This document shows positions 1-12,420 of a DNA stretch of 64,000 nucleotides, piece after piece. Source of the DNA: Laccaria trichodermophora (Eukaryota; Basidiomycota; Agaricomycetes; Agaricales; Hydnangiaceae). The notes under the pieces are model-generated. The model made no database searches. It saw only the letters and a program-made list of their open reading frames with translations, and was not told the DNA's origin. The stretch is taken from assembly GCA_018417955.1 (NCBI GenBank), contig JACTVC010000017.1, positions 806,001 through 870,000 of the forward strand, in the 5' to 3' direction. Each line of letters opens with the position of its first letter. Positions within the stretch are counted from its first letter, which is position 1. A program made the translations under genes and the position numbers.

Positions 1-81
1 AAGAAATTCTTCAAGCTTGGGAATCAAGAAAGAAAAAAGAGAGAGGTTTCGAAATCGATGGACGGCTCACTCTCAAGAGTC

Positions 82-2057
82 TCAACTAAACCTCCCCCCG
101 AACCCTTCCTTCAACAATCTCCACCACAACCCCCGCCCAAACCAAAATCCCATCCCCTGAAAACACTCCGGATACCTCACCTCCGGCTCCCTTGTAAAAT
201 ACGTATCATTCCACACCCCAAAATACCTCATCCCCAACGCCCGCGTCGTCCACTGATAGTCATGTGCGAACCCGGCAGGGCAGAAGATCTCGATCACGGC
301 GGAGATGCGTGTGGGTGGCATGAAGACGAGGTGGGTTAGGCCGTTGCCGTGTATGCCTAGGAGGATCTGTTGGGGAAATCGTTACTGAGGACTTCTTTGA
401 AAAGGGGGAAGAAAAGAAAAAAGGCCGTTACGGTTGTTCGGGAAGCAGCGCGGACTTGCTCGTCCTTTGTCATATGTTCTGCTTCGAGGACTTGGAGTTC
501 CCATTCTGGCAGTGGCGGCTGGGAAGACTTGCTCGCCTCTGCCAATGGAGCCCACTCGCGATCGACTCCCCCACCCTTGACCAACTCATTCTCTCCACCA
601 CCAGCAGCCTCCCTCTCCGCGTTCTTTCGCGCAACCAACGCCTTCAGCTCTTTAACGAGCGCCTCATGATCCTCCTTGAAGAGCCTCCTCTTACGTGCAC
701 TCTGTCGCGAGATATAAGTGATGACGACCTTTTCCGGCATGGGCAATACCATCTTCTCATTCTCCGCCTCCACTCGAAAATCTCCAATCCGCGATGCCTT
801 CACCGCTTCCTCCGAATTTACGCCATTCAAAGGCAACACAACAGACAAATTCTCCAGTTTCACACCGGCAAACCGCCAGATCGCCTCCCTCACAGGACCC
901 CACCACCTACCCACCCGAATCCCTCTCAACGTCCCACGGACACGCATATATTCCCAAGCCTCCGCCGCTGTCCTCTGCGTCCGACTCCCACACATCACAC
1001 CGCGATGCGCTGCGCTTCGGTCTGTCAACAGTGCCAACGGGAAATACCATGCCCTCGCCTTGCTGGCGTTCCCCACACCCGACACAATGAGGCTAGCAGA
1101 CACTCGATCACCCCAGTCTTCCTGGTGTTCTACTGTAAGAGACGGAAAGGCCGCTCGAAGGAAATATGCATTAAACCCGGGGTCGTCTCGCCACCCATTC
1201 GCGTCCGAGTGTATGAATATGGCGCGATGTATTAGCGGAGGTGTGGGTGTGTAGAGGATTGACTCGGTGGGGTTATGGGATGTGGGTGAGGAGAAGAAGC
1301 CGCGCCAGAATGCTTGAACGCCGAGGAAGAGTTCGGCAACGAAGTGGTAGTAGTGTCGCAGGAATTGGGATGGGTCGTTCAAGAGGAGCTGAAGGATCGA
1401 GAACGGTTAATTGTCAAAGAAGGCTAATTTGACGCTAAGAAAGCTCACCGTATTCCCATCAACCGTCCAAACTCGCTTTTCCTCGCCTTCTTTACCCCAC
1501 ATCTCCGCCGCCTCACGTACGCTCACAAAGCGCATCTCCCGTTCTGTAGGTTCCCTCTGCACGATATTTTCTGGAGTGTTGAGCGCCGTGAGCTCTGTGC
1601 TGGTCATCATCCTGATCCCAGGGAATAAGCCGTCGACTTTCGTGGTGCCGTATGAGTCGCCTGTCGAAGGGCTGTATGATGAGTTGGGTATGATGAGGAA
1701 GAAGGTCATGTAGAGATTGTGGAACAGAGTCCATCCTGGTGCGTGTGCGAGTACGGTGGTTGGCGGGAGGGCATTGGACTGGGTTATATGCGTCGGTGAA
1801 GACGGATAGGCCACGGCAGTTGGTTCTGACACGACCCCAGTAATCGTTTACGTCTCCGTATGAGCCTGGATTTGTGCATTCGCATTGATCCTGGTCGGAG
1901 CAACCGACGCCGCCAAAGCTGACTGCTTAATGATGACCGTGGCTGTTGACTGTGTCACCTGTTGACTTGGGAAGAGGAAGGACGAGATGTGCATGAAACA
2001 TGCTCCGAACAGGACAAAGACGGCATCCCGCCTTGAGAGATTGCCGCGAGGGAACAT
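82..2057 (-). CDS. GT61-family glycosyltransferase with one in-frame stop
   Basis: Probable type II membrane glycosyltransferase of the GT61/DUF563 (EOGT-like) family, expected to act in the secretory pathway. Three exons can be read: 2057-1449, 1388-432 and 366-82, with introns of 60 nt (1389-1448) and 65 nt (367-431). Lengths are all multiples of three, about 615 codons. The N terminus has a short basic segment followed by a hydrophobic anchor. Next comes a family-like AHAPGWTLFHNLYM motif. The middle has VVITYISRQSARKRRL. The last exon opens with LLGIHGNGLTHLVFMPP and contains GFAHDYQWTTRALGMR, the classic C-terminal GT61 block. The oddity is an in-frame TAA at 1848-1850, between the anchor and the catalytic part. 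Either the gene is a recent pseudogene, or translation starts downstream at 1832 without the anchor. A 26-nt stretch beginning GT lies at the stop but is too short for a normal intron. Family confidence is high; functionality is uncertain. Confidence 0.75.
1848..1850 (-). other. Premature TAA in GT61 gene
   Basis: The reading frame starting at 2057 meets TAA here. The same frame then continues, without shift, into the conserved GT61 block. A single base change could account for it. Resequencing or RNA reads would tell a true nonsense mutation from an assembly error. Confidence 0.7.
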
Positions 2058-2600
2058 CTTGGGATGCGTTCAGGAGATTATGCAAAACGACGATTTAAAG
2101 AATGTTGTGGTGAAAAGAAGGTGGTGGACGCTGTCGGCGTCTACACCTCCCCCTCCAGGCGGCGGGGGCAGATAAATTCAGCGAAATACTCACCATGGAC
2201 CACGACCGTCACCACCAAATCCAGGACCATCAACTCCTCCACCGAAGTGAATAAACGCTGCCGGGGGCTTGTATCGCCCCCAACTAACGCAATCGAATCG
2301 AACCCATATACTAATTTCCTTATATTTTTACCGTATACATTCATCTTGGCCGGTATTTGAACCATCGATGGAGGACCGACCGCGAGCTATACTCATTAGG
2401 TTTAGCTCCCCGTGGCGTATCTGACAGTGCTCCGCCATTGCTCCGCAGCGACGCTGTATACCATACGAACAACATCGTTCGGGCGGGACCTCCTCTAGGC
2501 AGGGGAAAGGATTGAGATTTTATTGTTTCTTGATGATATAGCAAAGCATTGTAAGATAGAATGTATTTAGAATCGTGTACTCAGGGCCTCAGCAATTCAG
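2058..2600. other. Upstream region of GT61 gene, no gene seen
   Basis: This stretch lies upstream of the GT61 start and should contain its promoter, but I see no clear TATA box in the right place. Short open frames exist on both strands, and none shows a recognisable motif or splice pattern. Confidence 0.4.
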
Positions 2601-2616
2601 CACTTAGCGTCAAAAA

Positions 2617-4290
2617 GTGAGCAAAGTGCGTAGATATGGTGACGCACATAGATTCGGCGTAGTTGTACCCTTTCATGGAGGCACAAATTGTGTAGATGTC
2701 ATTGTACTTCGTATCGTTGAGGATGGAAGGCCACTGTCCAACAGGTTGATGTCCATCTCACGGCGACTTGCTTCCATCCACGACGTCGTCAAAGCATACC
2801 ACCACGAACTCGCGCTCTATTCCTTAACGTTACGACGACGACTAACTGACGGCAAATTCAACATGGATACGGGAACGCGCCCAGCAACGGCCTAAATGTG
2901 TCAGATCGGCAGTTTCATGCCATAGTGAGCACCACATTGTCTTTTACACAGGTTTTCTACTAACAAAAGCTATTAGATTTTGTTATACTACCTACAACAA
3001 ACCAAACGACACGCGAGAAGACGAACAAGGCAGTGATAACGCGTACACGACACAACATTCATATCTAACGCGTGAACGCCGCCGGATGGGCGCGGGAGTG
3101 AAGGAAACGAGTGGATACATTACGGAGAGTCAGGCTTTCGCATCCAAGAGCTGGGGTATGGGTCGTAAAGAATGGGAGAAGGTGAGCGAAAGTGAGCACT
3201 TGTATTGCTTTGTTCATCCTTCACAATACTAACGGCTGTGATCGTTTCCAAGTACTCGGCACTTCGTCCATCCACAACGTCGTCAAAGCATACGACGACG
3301 AATTCGTACTCTATTCCTTGACGTTACGACGACGACTACCTGACGGCAATTCAACATGGATACGGGAACGCGCGCAGCAAAGCCATGTGTCAGATCAGCA
3401 GTTTCACGCGATAGTGAGTACCACATTCTCTTTTTCACCCAGGTTTACTACTAACAAAAGCTGTTAGATTTCGGTATGCTACATACAGAGAATTCTACCA
3501 ACACGGAAAAGGAAGAACAAGACGACGAAAACGCGTACACAAAGAGCTGACATCAGATCCAACGCATAAGCGCCGTCGGAAGGACGCAGGCGGCAGGAAT
3601 GCGGGCAACGAGCGGATATGCTACGGCGAGGCGGGCTATCGCATCTGGGAGCTGGGCATCCTACACAACACTGATGGCCGTGGTCGTTTCCAAGTAGTCA
3701 GCACTTCGGATGGAGCATTCTGGGTGCATACACCGGTGGTGCGGATGGAGATACGTCGTCTCGAGGCTGGAAATGGCAACGGCGATGTTTTTTGTGATTG
3801 CAAGGCGTCAACGGAGCCAGCACGCACTAGACGATAAAGGTACGTCAGTACGCCTCTGCAGACTATTGTGACATTGACGTATCTTCGCAGGTTCGCATTG
3901 ACACTCTCGGAGGATTTCAAAAGACAAAAGATAAAAGCAAACGTCTACATGAGGATTGTAAGTCAACACGTTGTCATCAAATGAAACTACATTGAAATGC
4001 TTTTGTAGAGCCAATGTACCAACGACGATGTACACGGTTAACAGCGGAGGGATGTCTACAGAACACACCAATCCCTGCGACGTCTGGGACAGTGAAGAGC
4101 ATATATACACGCGTCCGATGCACGCAAGAACGAAGGACATCTACAGGCGATCGAGAAGTAAGTACTCTTGACCTATTATCGCCGCAATACGTGACTTACT
4201 CACGCATAAACTCGACAGTGCCGACACAGCATCTTCTACGGCGACAGAGAAGCATCTTTTCGCATATTGGGATACAATGTATGCGCTAAC
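2617..4290 (+). pseudogene. Decayed, internally duplicated gene of unknown function
   Basis: I do not recognise the family. Plus-strand coding-like sequence occurs in pieces. The best piece (about 3550-3835) reads ...ICYGEAGYRIWELGI..., then a 50-60 nt GT-AG intron, then a short exon from about 3891, then further pieces at about 4010-4157. Earlier sequence at 3060-3180 reads a related ...HYGESGFRIQELGY... with stops, so the unit has been duplicated and broken. Blocks 2772-2985 and 3270-3475 are near-copies about 498 bp apart. Basic residues are frequent. No domain can be named. It may be a relic of a repeat-associated gene. Confidence 0.35.
2772..3475. repeat. Diverged tandem duplication, unit about 0.5 kb
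   Basis: The block at 2772-2985 and the block at 3270-3475 share long near-identical runs, for example CGTCGTCAAAGCATAC and ATGGATACGGGAACGCGC, in the same order and orientation. The offset is about 498 bp. Confidence 0.7.
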
Positions 4291-6266
4291 TTTCAAGATC
4301 AGGCTATCTCTGCCATCAGGGTTAGACTATTTCAGGAAAGAAAGGTCTCTGATTGGTCTATCCTGAAGTTGCGTCGTGTTTTTTCGGTAGACAACTTAAA
4401 GGCGTAGAAGATCAAAGCAAGGTACCTATTATATTTTCATTCTGCTGTATGCTGATAGAGCTTCTGAACAGAATTCCAACAATCGCGAAATCACCCCAAC
4501 GACTCCCCCAATACTCATACTCGCCTCCCATCGATGACCATGAGGGCTTTGGGGTCTTGATAACGACTGTGATTGTGAGGTGTTTACTTGTTGAAATCAC
4601 GGATCGCGAACTCGATCTTTCCTTCTTCGCATCCACTTCAAGTGCTGGTCCGATCTCGTCAATTCCAAAGGTGGTCGTGGTGGTCACGATGACAGTGATA
4701 CCAGGGAACTAGGCCGTTACGGGAGACGTAGTGTGCCTGTCTTTTCTCGAGCTCGCTTACAGATCTCAAACAGGATTGATCGCGTCTGGCAGGCGGAATG
4801 TGTATGCTGTTATTCCCCGTCTCCTTATCTCTGATTGATTTTGTCTATTTCTAGAGTGCAAAGGTCACGACGCGAGAGATACACGTCAGGTGTGTGTTAA
4901 TCCTTACAGTCTATGGCGATCCCGTCCCAAAAAATGAAGTCAGCAGTCCGTGCCTCCGCATTTTGCATAACCTGAAGGCGCTTCAGTTCCAGCACCTGCT
5001 TCCACAGCTACGTCAGAGGATGCGCATCGAGGATCTACGCTCGATTTAACGCGCCTTCAGCGTAATCACACATTCCGCTGGCGACGGATTATATTGAGTG
5101 AGGACTTGATGTAAATACTTATGATGCGCTCCGTAGTTGGTAAAAGTTCGGTTTATAGCGTGCTTGGTAAGTTCTGTCCCACTACCCTTCTCACGCTGTT
5201 TTGCACTTATATTAATCCAAGGCATTCCGAGTGACAGAGGGAATGCTAGAGAATGTATTTCAGATGAGTGCTCTTCTTTCCGGCCCACGCTCCGACGAAA
5301 AATGAAACACAAGTTACTTGAAAGGGTATGTACCTTTGAGAAACGTTGCAAAAAGAAGGCACCTCTGGCAAGGGCTTGGAAGTCGGTCTTGGCTTTATTT
5401 AACCGGCAAGCCCACTGTTTCCTTCCCGGTCGTCATTCGCTCTGGTTAACAAACATTCAGACAAATTACAACCCTGTTTCTTGACGTTCGTCACCTACGA
5501 AGCCAACCTGAAAAACAAAAAACAAAAAGTCGATAGTGCCCGAGCGGCGCAACCACCAGATAGAGCACATTGCGCTTACACCCTCACTTATCAGGCGCCG
5601 ATGGCCAATTGTCAATCATCGGATGCGTACAGTATCATGCAGAGATAAGTAAGGTGCCTCGCCGACCAAGCATGGCAATGAAACATTAATCTAGGAACTC
5701 CCAATCTAAAAGATTCAGGAGCATTCACATTCATGGGAGAGACACCCAAAAACTCCCCTCGTTCTACGACGAGCCTGAACCACCTGACATAGATTCAGAA
5801 GACGACAACTCCGCCGATGCTGAACATTAAATCGCCCATGCCACCTACACGGGCCTCGCAAGGGAACCCTTTAGGTTGGCCAAAAACAACCCCTCGCGAG
5901 CGCTACAGACGACGCACACGACCTTGACCGGTTCCCGGCCCCTACACCCAACCTTACACATTCCCTTTTCCATGCAGCTACACAACAGAAACATATATTC
6001 ACTTTAGTGAAGGCTCGTCAGACCCTTTTACATGTAAGGGAAGCCTGACGCTTCTCGTGCGCCTTAGTAGTCTACTTGTTGCGTAAGTACTTACTTAGGC
6101 TCGAGACCAACCGTTCTGGCGGCGGAAAAAAAAAAAGTGTGGGTTGGAATTAGCCACCAGAACAATTCTATCCACACTCAATTTCTTTTTCCACATTTCT
6201 TTTTCGCACCCAAGCAGAATGGCAACGAGTCTACTTAGTATTACAGCAGACCCTCGTGTTACTAAA
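4291..6266. other. No gene identified
   Basis: Several open frames of 90-120 codons occur on both strands at 4.3-5.5 kb, but none has a recognisable motif, consistent introns or a convincing start. The segment 5.5-6.2 kb is stop-rich. I see no RNA gene here. Confidence 0.4.
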
Positions 6267-6535
6267 ATCCCAAATTGATCCCGAAGCTATTTCTGAACAC
6301 TCGCCCCCGCATGTCATTGGTGGATTAATAGGCGCTGACAAGGATGCATCGATGAACCTTAAATTTCAAATGTCAGAAGACCTTTGATTTTAGCCTCCTC
6401 CTGGTAAAAACCCAAATTGATCCCGAAGCTATTTCTTAACTCTCATGTCATTGGTGGATTGATAGGCGCTGACAAGGATGCATCGATGAACCTTCAATTC
6501 AAATGTCAGAAGACTCTAGATTTTGGCCTGATGTT
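6267..6535. repeat. Tandem duplication, unit about 0.14 kb
   Basis: Two adjacent copies begin with CCCAAATTGATCCCGAAGC at about 6269 and 6411. Both continue with GATAGGCGCTGACAAGGATG-like sequence and end near CAAATGTCAGAAGAC. The copies differ by small indels and substitutions. Confidence 0.75.
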
Positions 6536-7285
6536 TCTTGCGACCTTGGCATGTCAAAGATTTGGGGTGACATTCAAGTGACATTTTAATTTTGAAAGTT
6601 CAAGAAGCACTGGTTTCGCGTGTATGTAAGTAAATATCAAACGTGTGCGACTCTAATTACATCCTGACCATGATTCCGTACCCCATTTCTCCAGGATGTA
6701 TCACCTCTCAATCTGTTGTGTTTTATGGAAGCAGTTGTTGTGTCAAGAGTCAAGACCAAATCGCGGTGCCAGGTTTTGTTGAAGACTCCGTCCCCAAACC
6801 CGTCATTAACTGAGGGCATAACTACGTTATTTTCTCATCGGTTTTGCTCAAAACTAGAACCCTCAGCCCTGGTCAATAGCACAAACGGTCTGATCTCGAA
6901 AATGGGAGTTTTGTCCGGATGCCATTTGGCGGTCTCTGTCTGGGTTGTACCCTCAGAATTTGTAAATTTGTCCAGGTTGGTGGATCTGGGTTTTTTTCGA
7001 GAGCTATCCGACCAACTCACTCAAATTCTGTTTCAAAGAAGAAGCCGATGCGTGCAATCTGAGAACTCAGAAGGGATCAGCGTTGACACGCTTCGATCAG
7101 AAGCTCTCAATATGTATATGCCATCTGGAAAGGATCCAAATGCGAAAACACATTGGAGGAAGAAGCAGAGGAGCAGCGGCACGGGTACCGAAACTTTCTA
7201 TTCGTTACCTAAAGCTACTAGTTGCTCGATAGTCCCACAAGAACGACATTCCCAGATCTGATGATCTTTGCCATTGCTTGCCAGG
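6536..7285. other. Open frames without a supported gene
   Basis: A 181-codon plus frame (6716-7261) overlaps minus-strand frames (6637-6819 and 6835-7020). The minus frames read like protein but are split by a stop. I cannot name a family or choose a strand. Confidence 0.3.
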
Positions 7286-7293
7286 TATAAAAA
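7286..7293 (+). promoter_or_regulatory. TATA box of small gene at 7361
   Basis: TATAAAAA lies 75 bp upstream of the ATG at 7361. It is followed by a pyrimidine-rich stretch (CCCAGCGCTCCCATTC). This is a normal layout for a highly expressed fungal gene. Confidence 0.6.
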
Positions 7294-7360
7294 CGCTGCA
7301 ACTTTACTCCAACTCCCCAGCGCTCCCATTCTATCCCATTATCGACCATTACCTGTACCA

Positions 7361-7909
7361 ATGGCCGCATTTACCATCCAGACCGGACCTGTCCCCCTCT
7401 TTGCGACTGCGCCTGCCGTAGCTGGAGGCCCCATCCAATTCTTAGCCCAAAATAACGCAGCGAATCAACAGGTATAGCACCTTTAAGTTCCAGTAGATCT
7501 GATGTTTATCCGACCTTAGTGGGTTTTGGCTCCGGCTGCCGCTGGGGTCACCTTGATACAGCCGGTGGTCGGCAACCCTGCCTTTGCCGATATTGTGGGG
7601 GGGGCTGTTGCCGACCAGCCTGTCAGCGTCGGTGCAGGGGCAAATAACTGGGTTATCACCCCGGCTGCGTATGTCACGAATCATCTCATATAATATTCAT
7701 TGCCTGATATTTTTACTGCCAACGCTCTTTTCAGTAACGGAAGCACTATTCAACTCAGAGCTGCACCTTTTTTCTGGGGGCTCAATGGCAACAATGTATT
7801 GGCGGTGCCATTATTTATGGATTACTATTCATACTAATTTCCATACTTTTAGGATGCTACTCTCGTCGCGTTTGCTGCTGCAGGGACTTTCAATATCGTC
7901 CCCATCTGA
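7361..7909 (+). CDS. Small probable all-beta protein, 125 residues, four exons
   Basis: Intact gene of four exons: 7361-7471, 7520-7668, 7735-7795 and 7853-7909. Introns of 48, 66 and 57 nt have GT..AG ends, and the exon sum of 378 nt is in frame. The protein starts MAAFTIQTGPVPLF and ends FNIVPI. It has no signal peptide, lysines are scarce, and it is rich in Ala, Gly, Val, Asn and Gln. Repeated short motifs such as NQQWVL, NNWVITP and FFWGLNGNN suggest a beta-trefoil-like fold. The spacing recalls fungal cytoplasmic peptidase inhibitors (I66 type) or lectins, but this is inference from the pattern only. A TATA box sits 75 bp upstream. It is the cleanest gene in the left part of the window. 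Confidence 0.65.
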
Positions 7910-9106
7910 ATCAAATCAAATCCCTCGAACAATACTGGAGTGTGCCGACTGTTTGGATTGTGAATCGAGTTTGTACTATGGACAACATTGTATTTCATGA
8001 AGTTCCGAGTCGAATGAACCTTGAATGTACCAAGCATTGATTTGAGTACGGTTTACAAATATTAGCGGTCGCCCTACACAGGGCGCCAGATGCCCACACT
8101 AGGGATCAGCACTCAGCCCACGCAAAGCCTACGTCTCAGTTACTGGTGATCGATTGATCCCGCGTCCCGTTTCTCTCAGCCAAATGGCACTCGCTTTCAG
8201 CACTACGTAATGTGTCTCTACTTCCATCCTCCAATTATCCGGCTGCGAATCTCAATCTCAATTTACCCTCACCGCCGTGACGTGGGATTGCTGACCTCGA
8301 ACTTTCCATAAAAGCTGCATCATCCACACAACGATCCCTCGTGCGACCGACTTCACGCCACTGTCATACACGACAGATACGATGAGCAATATGTGCATCC
8401 GCATATGCTCAGGGCGCTCCACCAACTCTGTCGAGTTTCCAACTACTCCGGCCAACACGCGTCACACCTAAGTACCTTGCTAGAACCACTGACTTGGGTT
8501 AGTCGGGCCAGCACAATCGGATGGGTCTTTGTGGCTTCGATGGTGGCAAACGGGAAGGTTTTTGCAGTGACAGGTGTCGGCCAGCCTTGGCGCAGATCAG
8601 GAGTGACAGATTGGCGGTAGAAGGTTAGAGGAGAGTGATGGAAACTAGGAAGTGGATGGGTGGGGTTGCGTGGTGTATGAGCAAGTGATGAATGGGTATG
8701 CGGAGAATGGTGTCAGGCATCCTTGAGGCCGAAGATTCCAAAAAATGCCAGAATTGGAAAGATGTGAGTTAGTCACTTTCATAACCGGATTTCCGCGTCG
8801 GGAGGGGTGGCACTCGCATCATGATCAGAGACTATCCCAATGTCGTGCCCACACCGCTCTCCCCAGCACCATCCGGAACACCCCCATCCTCCGCGTCCTC
8901 ATCACCTACGTCATCTTTTGTCAATCTCCCCAATGCCCTGATATCGCCGCCGGGCACGCCGACCGTTGAAAGCACAAGCCCGCTCGCACCGTCACGCGGA
9001 GGGCCTCCGCCTCCTCCATGACACCCAGCTGTCAACATGCAGACAACATATACCCATAGAGCTTTGAGAGCCACTAAGTGCAGACGTGGGTGACGATCCA
9101 GGCTGA
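7910..9106. other. Region between small gene and hAT element, no supported gene
   Basis: Open frames on both strands are short and discordant. A minus-strand frame at 8832-9074 begins with a hydrophobic signal-like stretch, but it overlaps a Pro/Ser-rich plus frame and has no further support. The hAT element inserted just to the right. Confidence 0.35.
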
Positions 9107-9114
9107 GCGAGGAC
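9107..9114. repeat. Left 8-bp target site duplication of hAT element
   Basis: GCGAGGAC directly precedes the left terminal repeat. The identical octamer follows the right end at 25410-25417. Eight-base duplications are the signature of hAT transposition. Confidence 0.9.
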
Positions 9115-11125
9115 TAGTGTTGCCGTGGCTCAGCTCACAACGGCTAAGCCGGTTGAGCTGAGCTGGAAATGGCTAAGCTCAGTTGATGGATCGGCTTTCC
9201 AGACACCGAGGCTTGGCTTGGCTTGAAAGTCGGTTATCAATGGTTTGAAGCTGGCTTGAGCTGCGGCCAAACAAACACATAGCTTGAGCTGGTCTGTGGG
9301 GTAGGTTACGCGTAAGTTGTCCTTCTACCATCGTCCCTGCACCAGGCATTGACAAAAGGGACTTTTTCCAGTGACCACACGGTCTGCACGACGTCAACGG
9401 TAGTGACCGGGACCATTGACGACCACGTCAAGCGTCGCACATCATACACGCAAGACGTGTACAACAGTCCATCCATAGCATTACGACTTGCCAACTATAT
9501 CCCCCTCTTCCTCACCATAGCCATCTTCTTCCTCGTCGGGTTTAACAAAGGGTATCAAGAGTCCTTCTTGTCGTCGTTCCAGAAGCAATCTCACTGCCCT
9601 CCCTGCCTTTATCCGATATGAGGGAAATCAACACATGTTTATGCAGAAACAGTACACTCTCATCAGCCGCTGTGCTCCCAGCAGCCGCTGCGCTCCGTGA
9701 ACCAGGATACCTACCCCACTTCCTTGACTGCACCTTCCCTTCCGAATGAACCCTATCACACGCGCCCGTAAACCGACCCTGTGCGGATACAAGGTGGTTC
9801 GTCGATAAGTCTCAACCTGCACCCCGGGAAATCGATCTCGTCAATGGGGGAGCTGAGGGATTTCGAGAGCTGAGGGATTTCGTTGAATGATGGAATTGTT
9901 CATGAAAAAGGTTCGAGCTCGTCTCTTTGTCTTCATTCTATCTCATACTCTTGTCTAGCTCCCAGACATGGGATTCGCTATCAATGCAAAGGCAGAAGGT
10001 CAGGTGCTCATACTCTGGGAATACCGAGTTTACCAAACCTCGCAGTCCAACCCCTGGAGTGCAAGCCATGCTCAGAGGACTATTCAACCACGACTGGCGC
10101 ACCCACGGCAACGTCTGGGAAGCCTGGTGACGGACATGTCACCCCGAAAGTGCGACTCGCAGTCTCTTCTCCTCAAAAAGGGACATATTCGCAGGCAAGC
10201 CATGGCACCACGCCAGCCAACGACTTTACATTTGCCTCGTCGTTGCCGATATTGACTTCTGCAATACCTCGTGCACGCATTACTCACAAGGACACTTTTT
10301 CCCGGATTGGTGGGGCATAACGGCGCTGTACGCTGTGTTTAGCCCTGCGAAGGCCAAGGTTTTTTTGGACACTCGGATTTGAGTCATTATCATTATGGGA
10401 ATACGCCACGTACATGACATGGAAGGTCTGAGCTTTCTTTCTTCTCACTGTGACCTGAGCTGATTGGTCTCTTTATGCAGTTTATGTATACAGACTTTGC
10501 CTGGGGTGGGCACAACTATACGACGTGCACAGCGGTTACAAGAACTCTGAACACAGAACTCATAGCCACAATGTAGCATTCTCCATGTTTTGCAAACGTT
10601 TTTTCGATATTACAATCCAAATGGATACATGCACTGCCCCGTTGTGATGATGTCGCCAAACACTGAACCTTGTTCTTTGATATCAATCAACACGTTGCCA
10701 ACTTGAGCCCAACGATGACCTTGACTGGCTCTGGCTCTGACCTCACCACACTCGTATGTCGTAAACTTTGACATTCCTTGACTTCATGGGCAAGATCCGA
10801 GCACAGTACTGTGTTGAAGATGTAAGCATCGGTGAGTTAACAATTCAAGACAATAGTGTTACTAACGACAAGCTGACTTACGCTATCCATTCATTTGAAG
10901 GGGAACATTGATTGCCGTGTAGCACAATGATCACAGGTAATAGAGTTGGTGTCTTTCTCTCCAAGCCTCGGTGAGTTGAAAATGTGTTGTATTTATTTTA
11001 TATTTACAACACTCCAACACAGCAGCATTTATTGCAACCACATGCCTGCCTCGTCTCACCGAATCACTTTCATTGCCGGATTTGTTCAACAGCTGAACAT
11101 GTGTCGTTGTCTTTCAGCTCAACCG
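9115..11125. other. hAT 5' non-transposase region
   Basis: Several fragments read like protein: a frame with one membrane-like stretch at 9349-9621, and pieces at 9883-10320. They are broken by stops and frameshifts, and I cannot join them into a gene. They may be a decayed captured gene or transposon filler. Confidence 0.3.
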
Positions 11126-12420
11126 ATGCCCACTGGTACTACTATTGGGGACCGTGATGCTCAACTTCCAGCAATTCCAGAAGCTAGTCCAGTGGTGTCA
11201 ATTGCCACTGATCATATACAGCCAGGTGACTACATTTGCGTTCAAGTTATGATGCGACACCTCACAAATATTTTGCGAAACAGACATCGCACCATCAACC
11301 ACACCACTGAACAACAACGATCCATTTTCAAATGCACCAGCTGCCCCCAACGGTAGTTCATCCCATCCACCTATATACATAAAATATGCTGACTTCCTTG
11401 TTTAAGATCATCAACCTGAGACGCCAAGTTCTCCACTCAGTGCTGAGTCATTTGCTGCACCAAGCCTGTCTGCATCACAGCTCAATAGCCCCAGGCCAAC
11501 TGATCGGTCCTGTGGCTCTCCAAGGGCTGGTCGTCATAGACGGCCCCAACGCGCACCAGCCAGAAACTGGAAGGGCAACAGGGCAAGTGATATATGGCCA
11601 TTTTTCGCACTAAATGATGGGGGCCGTCGATGTTGCCTGTTTTGCTGGTAAGTTATTTTGATCTAAACTGTCTCGTAAGTATCTCATGATTGAAGACAAC
11701 AACATGCAATCAATTTGACCGTAAATGAGATCTCATTCGCCTCTACAACAGGCACAAGCGCCCTTCACAAACACCTCGCTGATTACCATATCAGTGCTTG
11801 GGTTGAAGGATGTGATCAATTGGAGGTGCCGATTACCGCAGCTGCCATCAAGTACCAGGTAACACAACATCGACTTTGGCAAGGATCTCGACAAGGACAA
11901 CAAACCCGTCCTGACAGCAACACCCCTCAACCTCAGGCATTTTCACAGGAGGCTTTTGTTGATGCGCTTGTGGAATGGATTGTAGCAGATGACCAAGTAA
12001 GTTATCTTGAGCTTATTGGCCTTCCAAACTGAAATTAATCTAGTCTCTGAATGTAATTGATAATCCACAACTCTGCCAAATCTTTCTCATGCTTCGAGAA
12101 GATCTATGCGACTCTGATATACCCCACCGCTCGACCATTTGCGCTTGGATCATTGAGGTTTGGGAGGACCACCTGGATGGCCTAGAGAAGGAAATGAAGG
12201 TTTGAAAATGCCTTTTGTTTCAAAGATGTTTCTTTGCTGATATGCATTGCAGAATTCTCTTGGAAAAATTTCCACCACAATGGATATGTGGTCTGACACG
12301 AACCTAACACCTTTTATGGCAGTCACAGCCCACTGGATCGAGACAACGACAGTCCAAATGCTGCAGGGGCCTCAGCACATCCTCAAGCTTCGATCGGACC
12401 TGATTGGATTCCAGCACTGC
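11126..12420 (+). pseudogene. hAT transposase, N-terminal part (split gene)
   Basis: First part of a hAT transposase. The likely ATG at 11126 begins MPTGTTIGDRDAQ. Introns fit at 11226-11283 and 11353-11406. A BED-type zinc-finger region follows: SDIWPFF then C-x2-C in GRRCCLFC near 11640, and HKHLADYHISAW around 11770-11810. The start of the catalytic core, TTMDMWSDTNLTPFMAVTAHWIE (the first catalytic-Asp block of hATs), lies at about 12277-12345. The frame runs to ...LIGFQHC at 12420, where the nested element begins. One BED-region intron (about 11648-11695) could not be placed exactly. Confidence 0.85.
12414..12420. repeat. Left target duplication of nested KDZ element
   Basis: GCACTGC at 12414-12420 recurs at 23371-23377 on the other side of the nested element. 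If the preceding base is counted it is an octamer with one mismatch. Removing the insertion plus one copy joins the hAT transposase in frame. Confidence 0.85.

Noticed and set aside
456..1235. Open plus-strand frame of 259 codons
   Set aside because: It lies wholly opposite the GT61 exons, which carry conserved family motifs. It is a shadow frame.
5530..5600. tRNA-like start (GTGCCCGAGCGGC)
   Set aside because: No matching T-arm or acceptor stem could be found at tRNA distance.
8832..9074. Minus frame starting with a signal-peptide-like stretch
   Set aside because: It overlaps an equally open Pro/Ser-rich frame and ends without other secreted-protein features. The adjacent DNA is disrupted by the hAT insertion.
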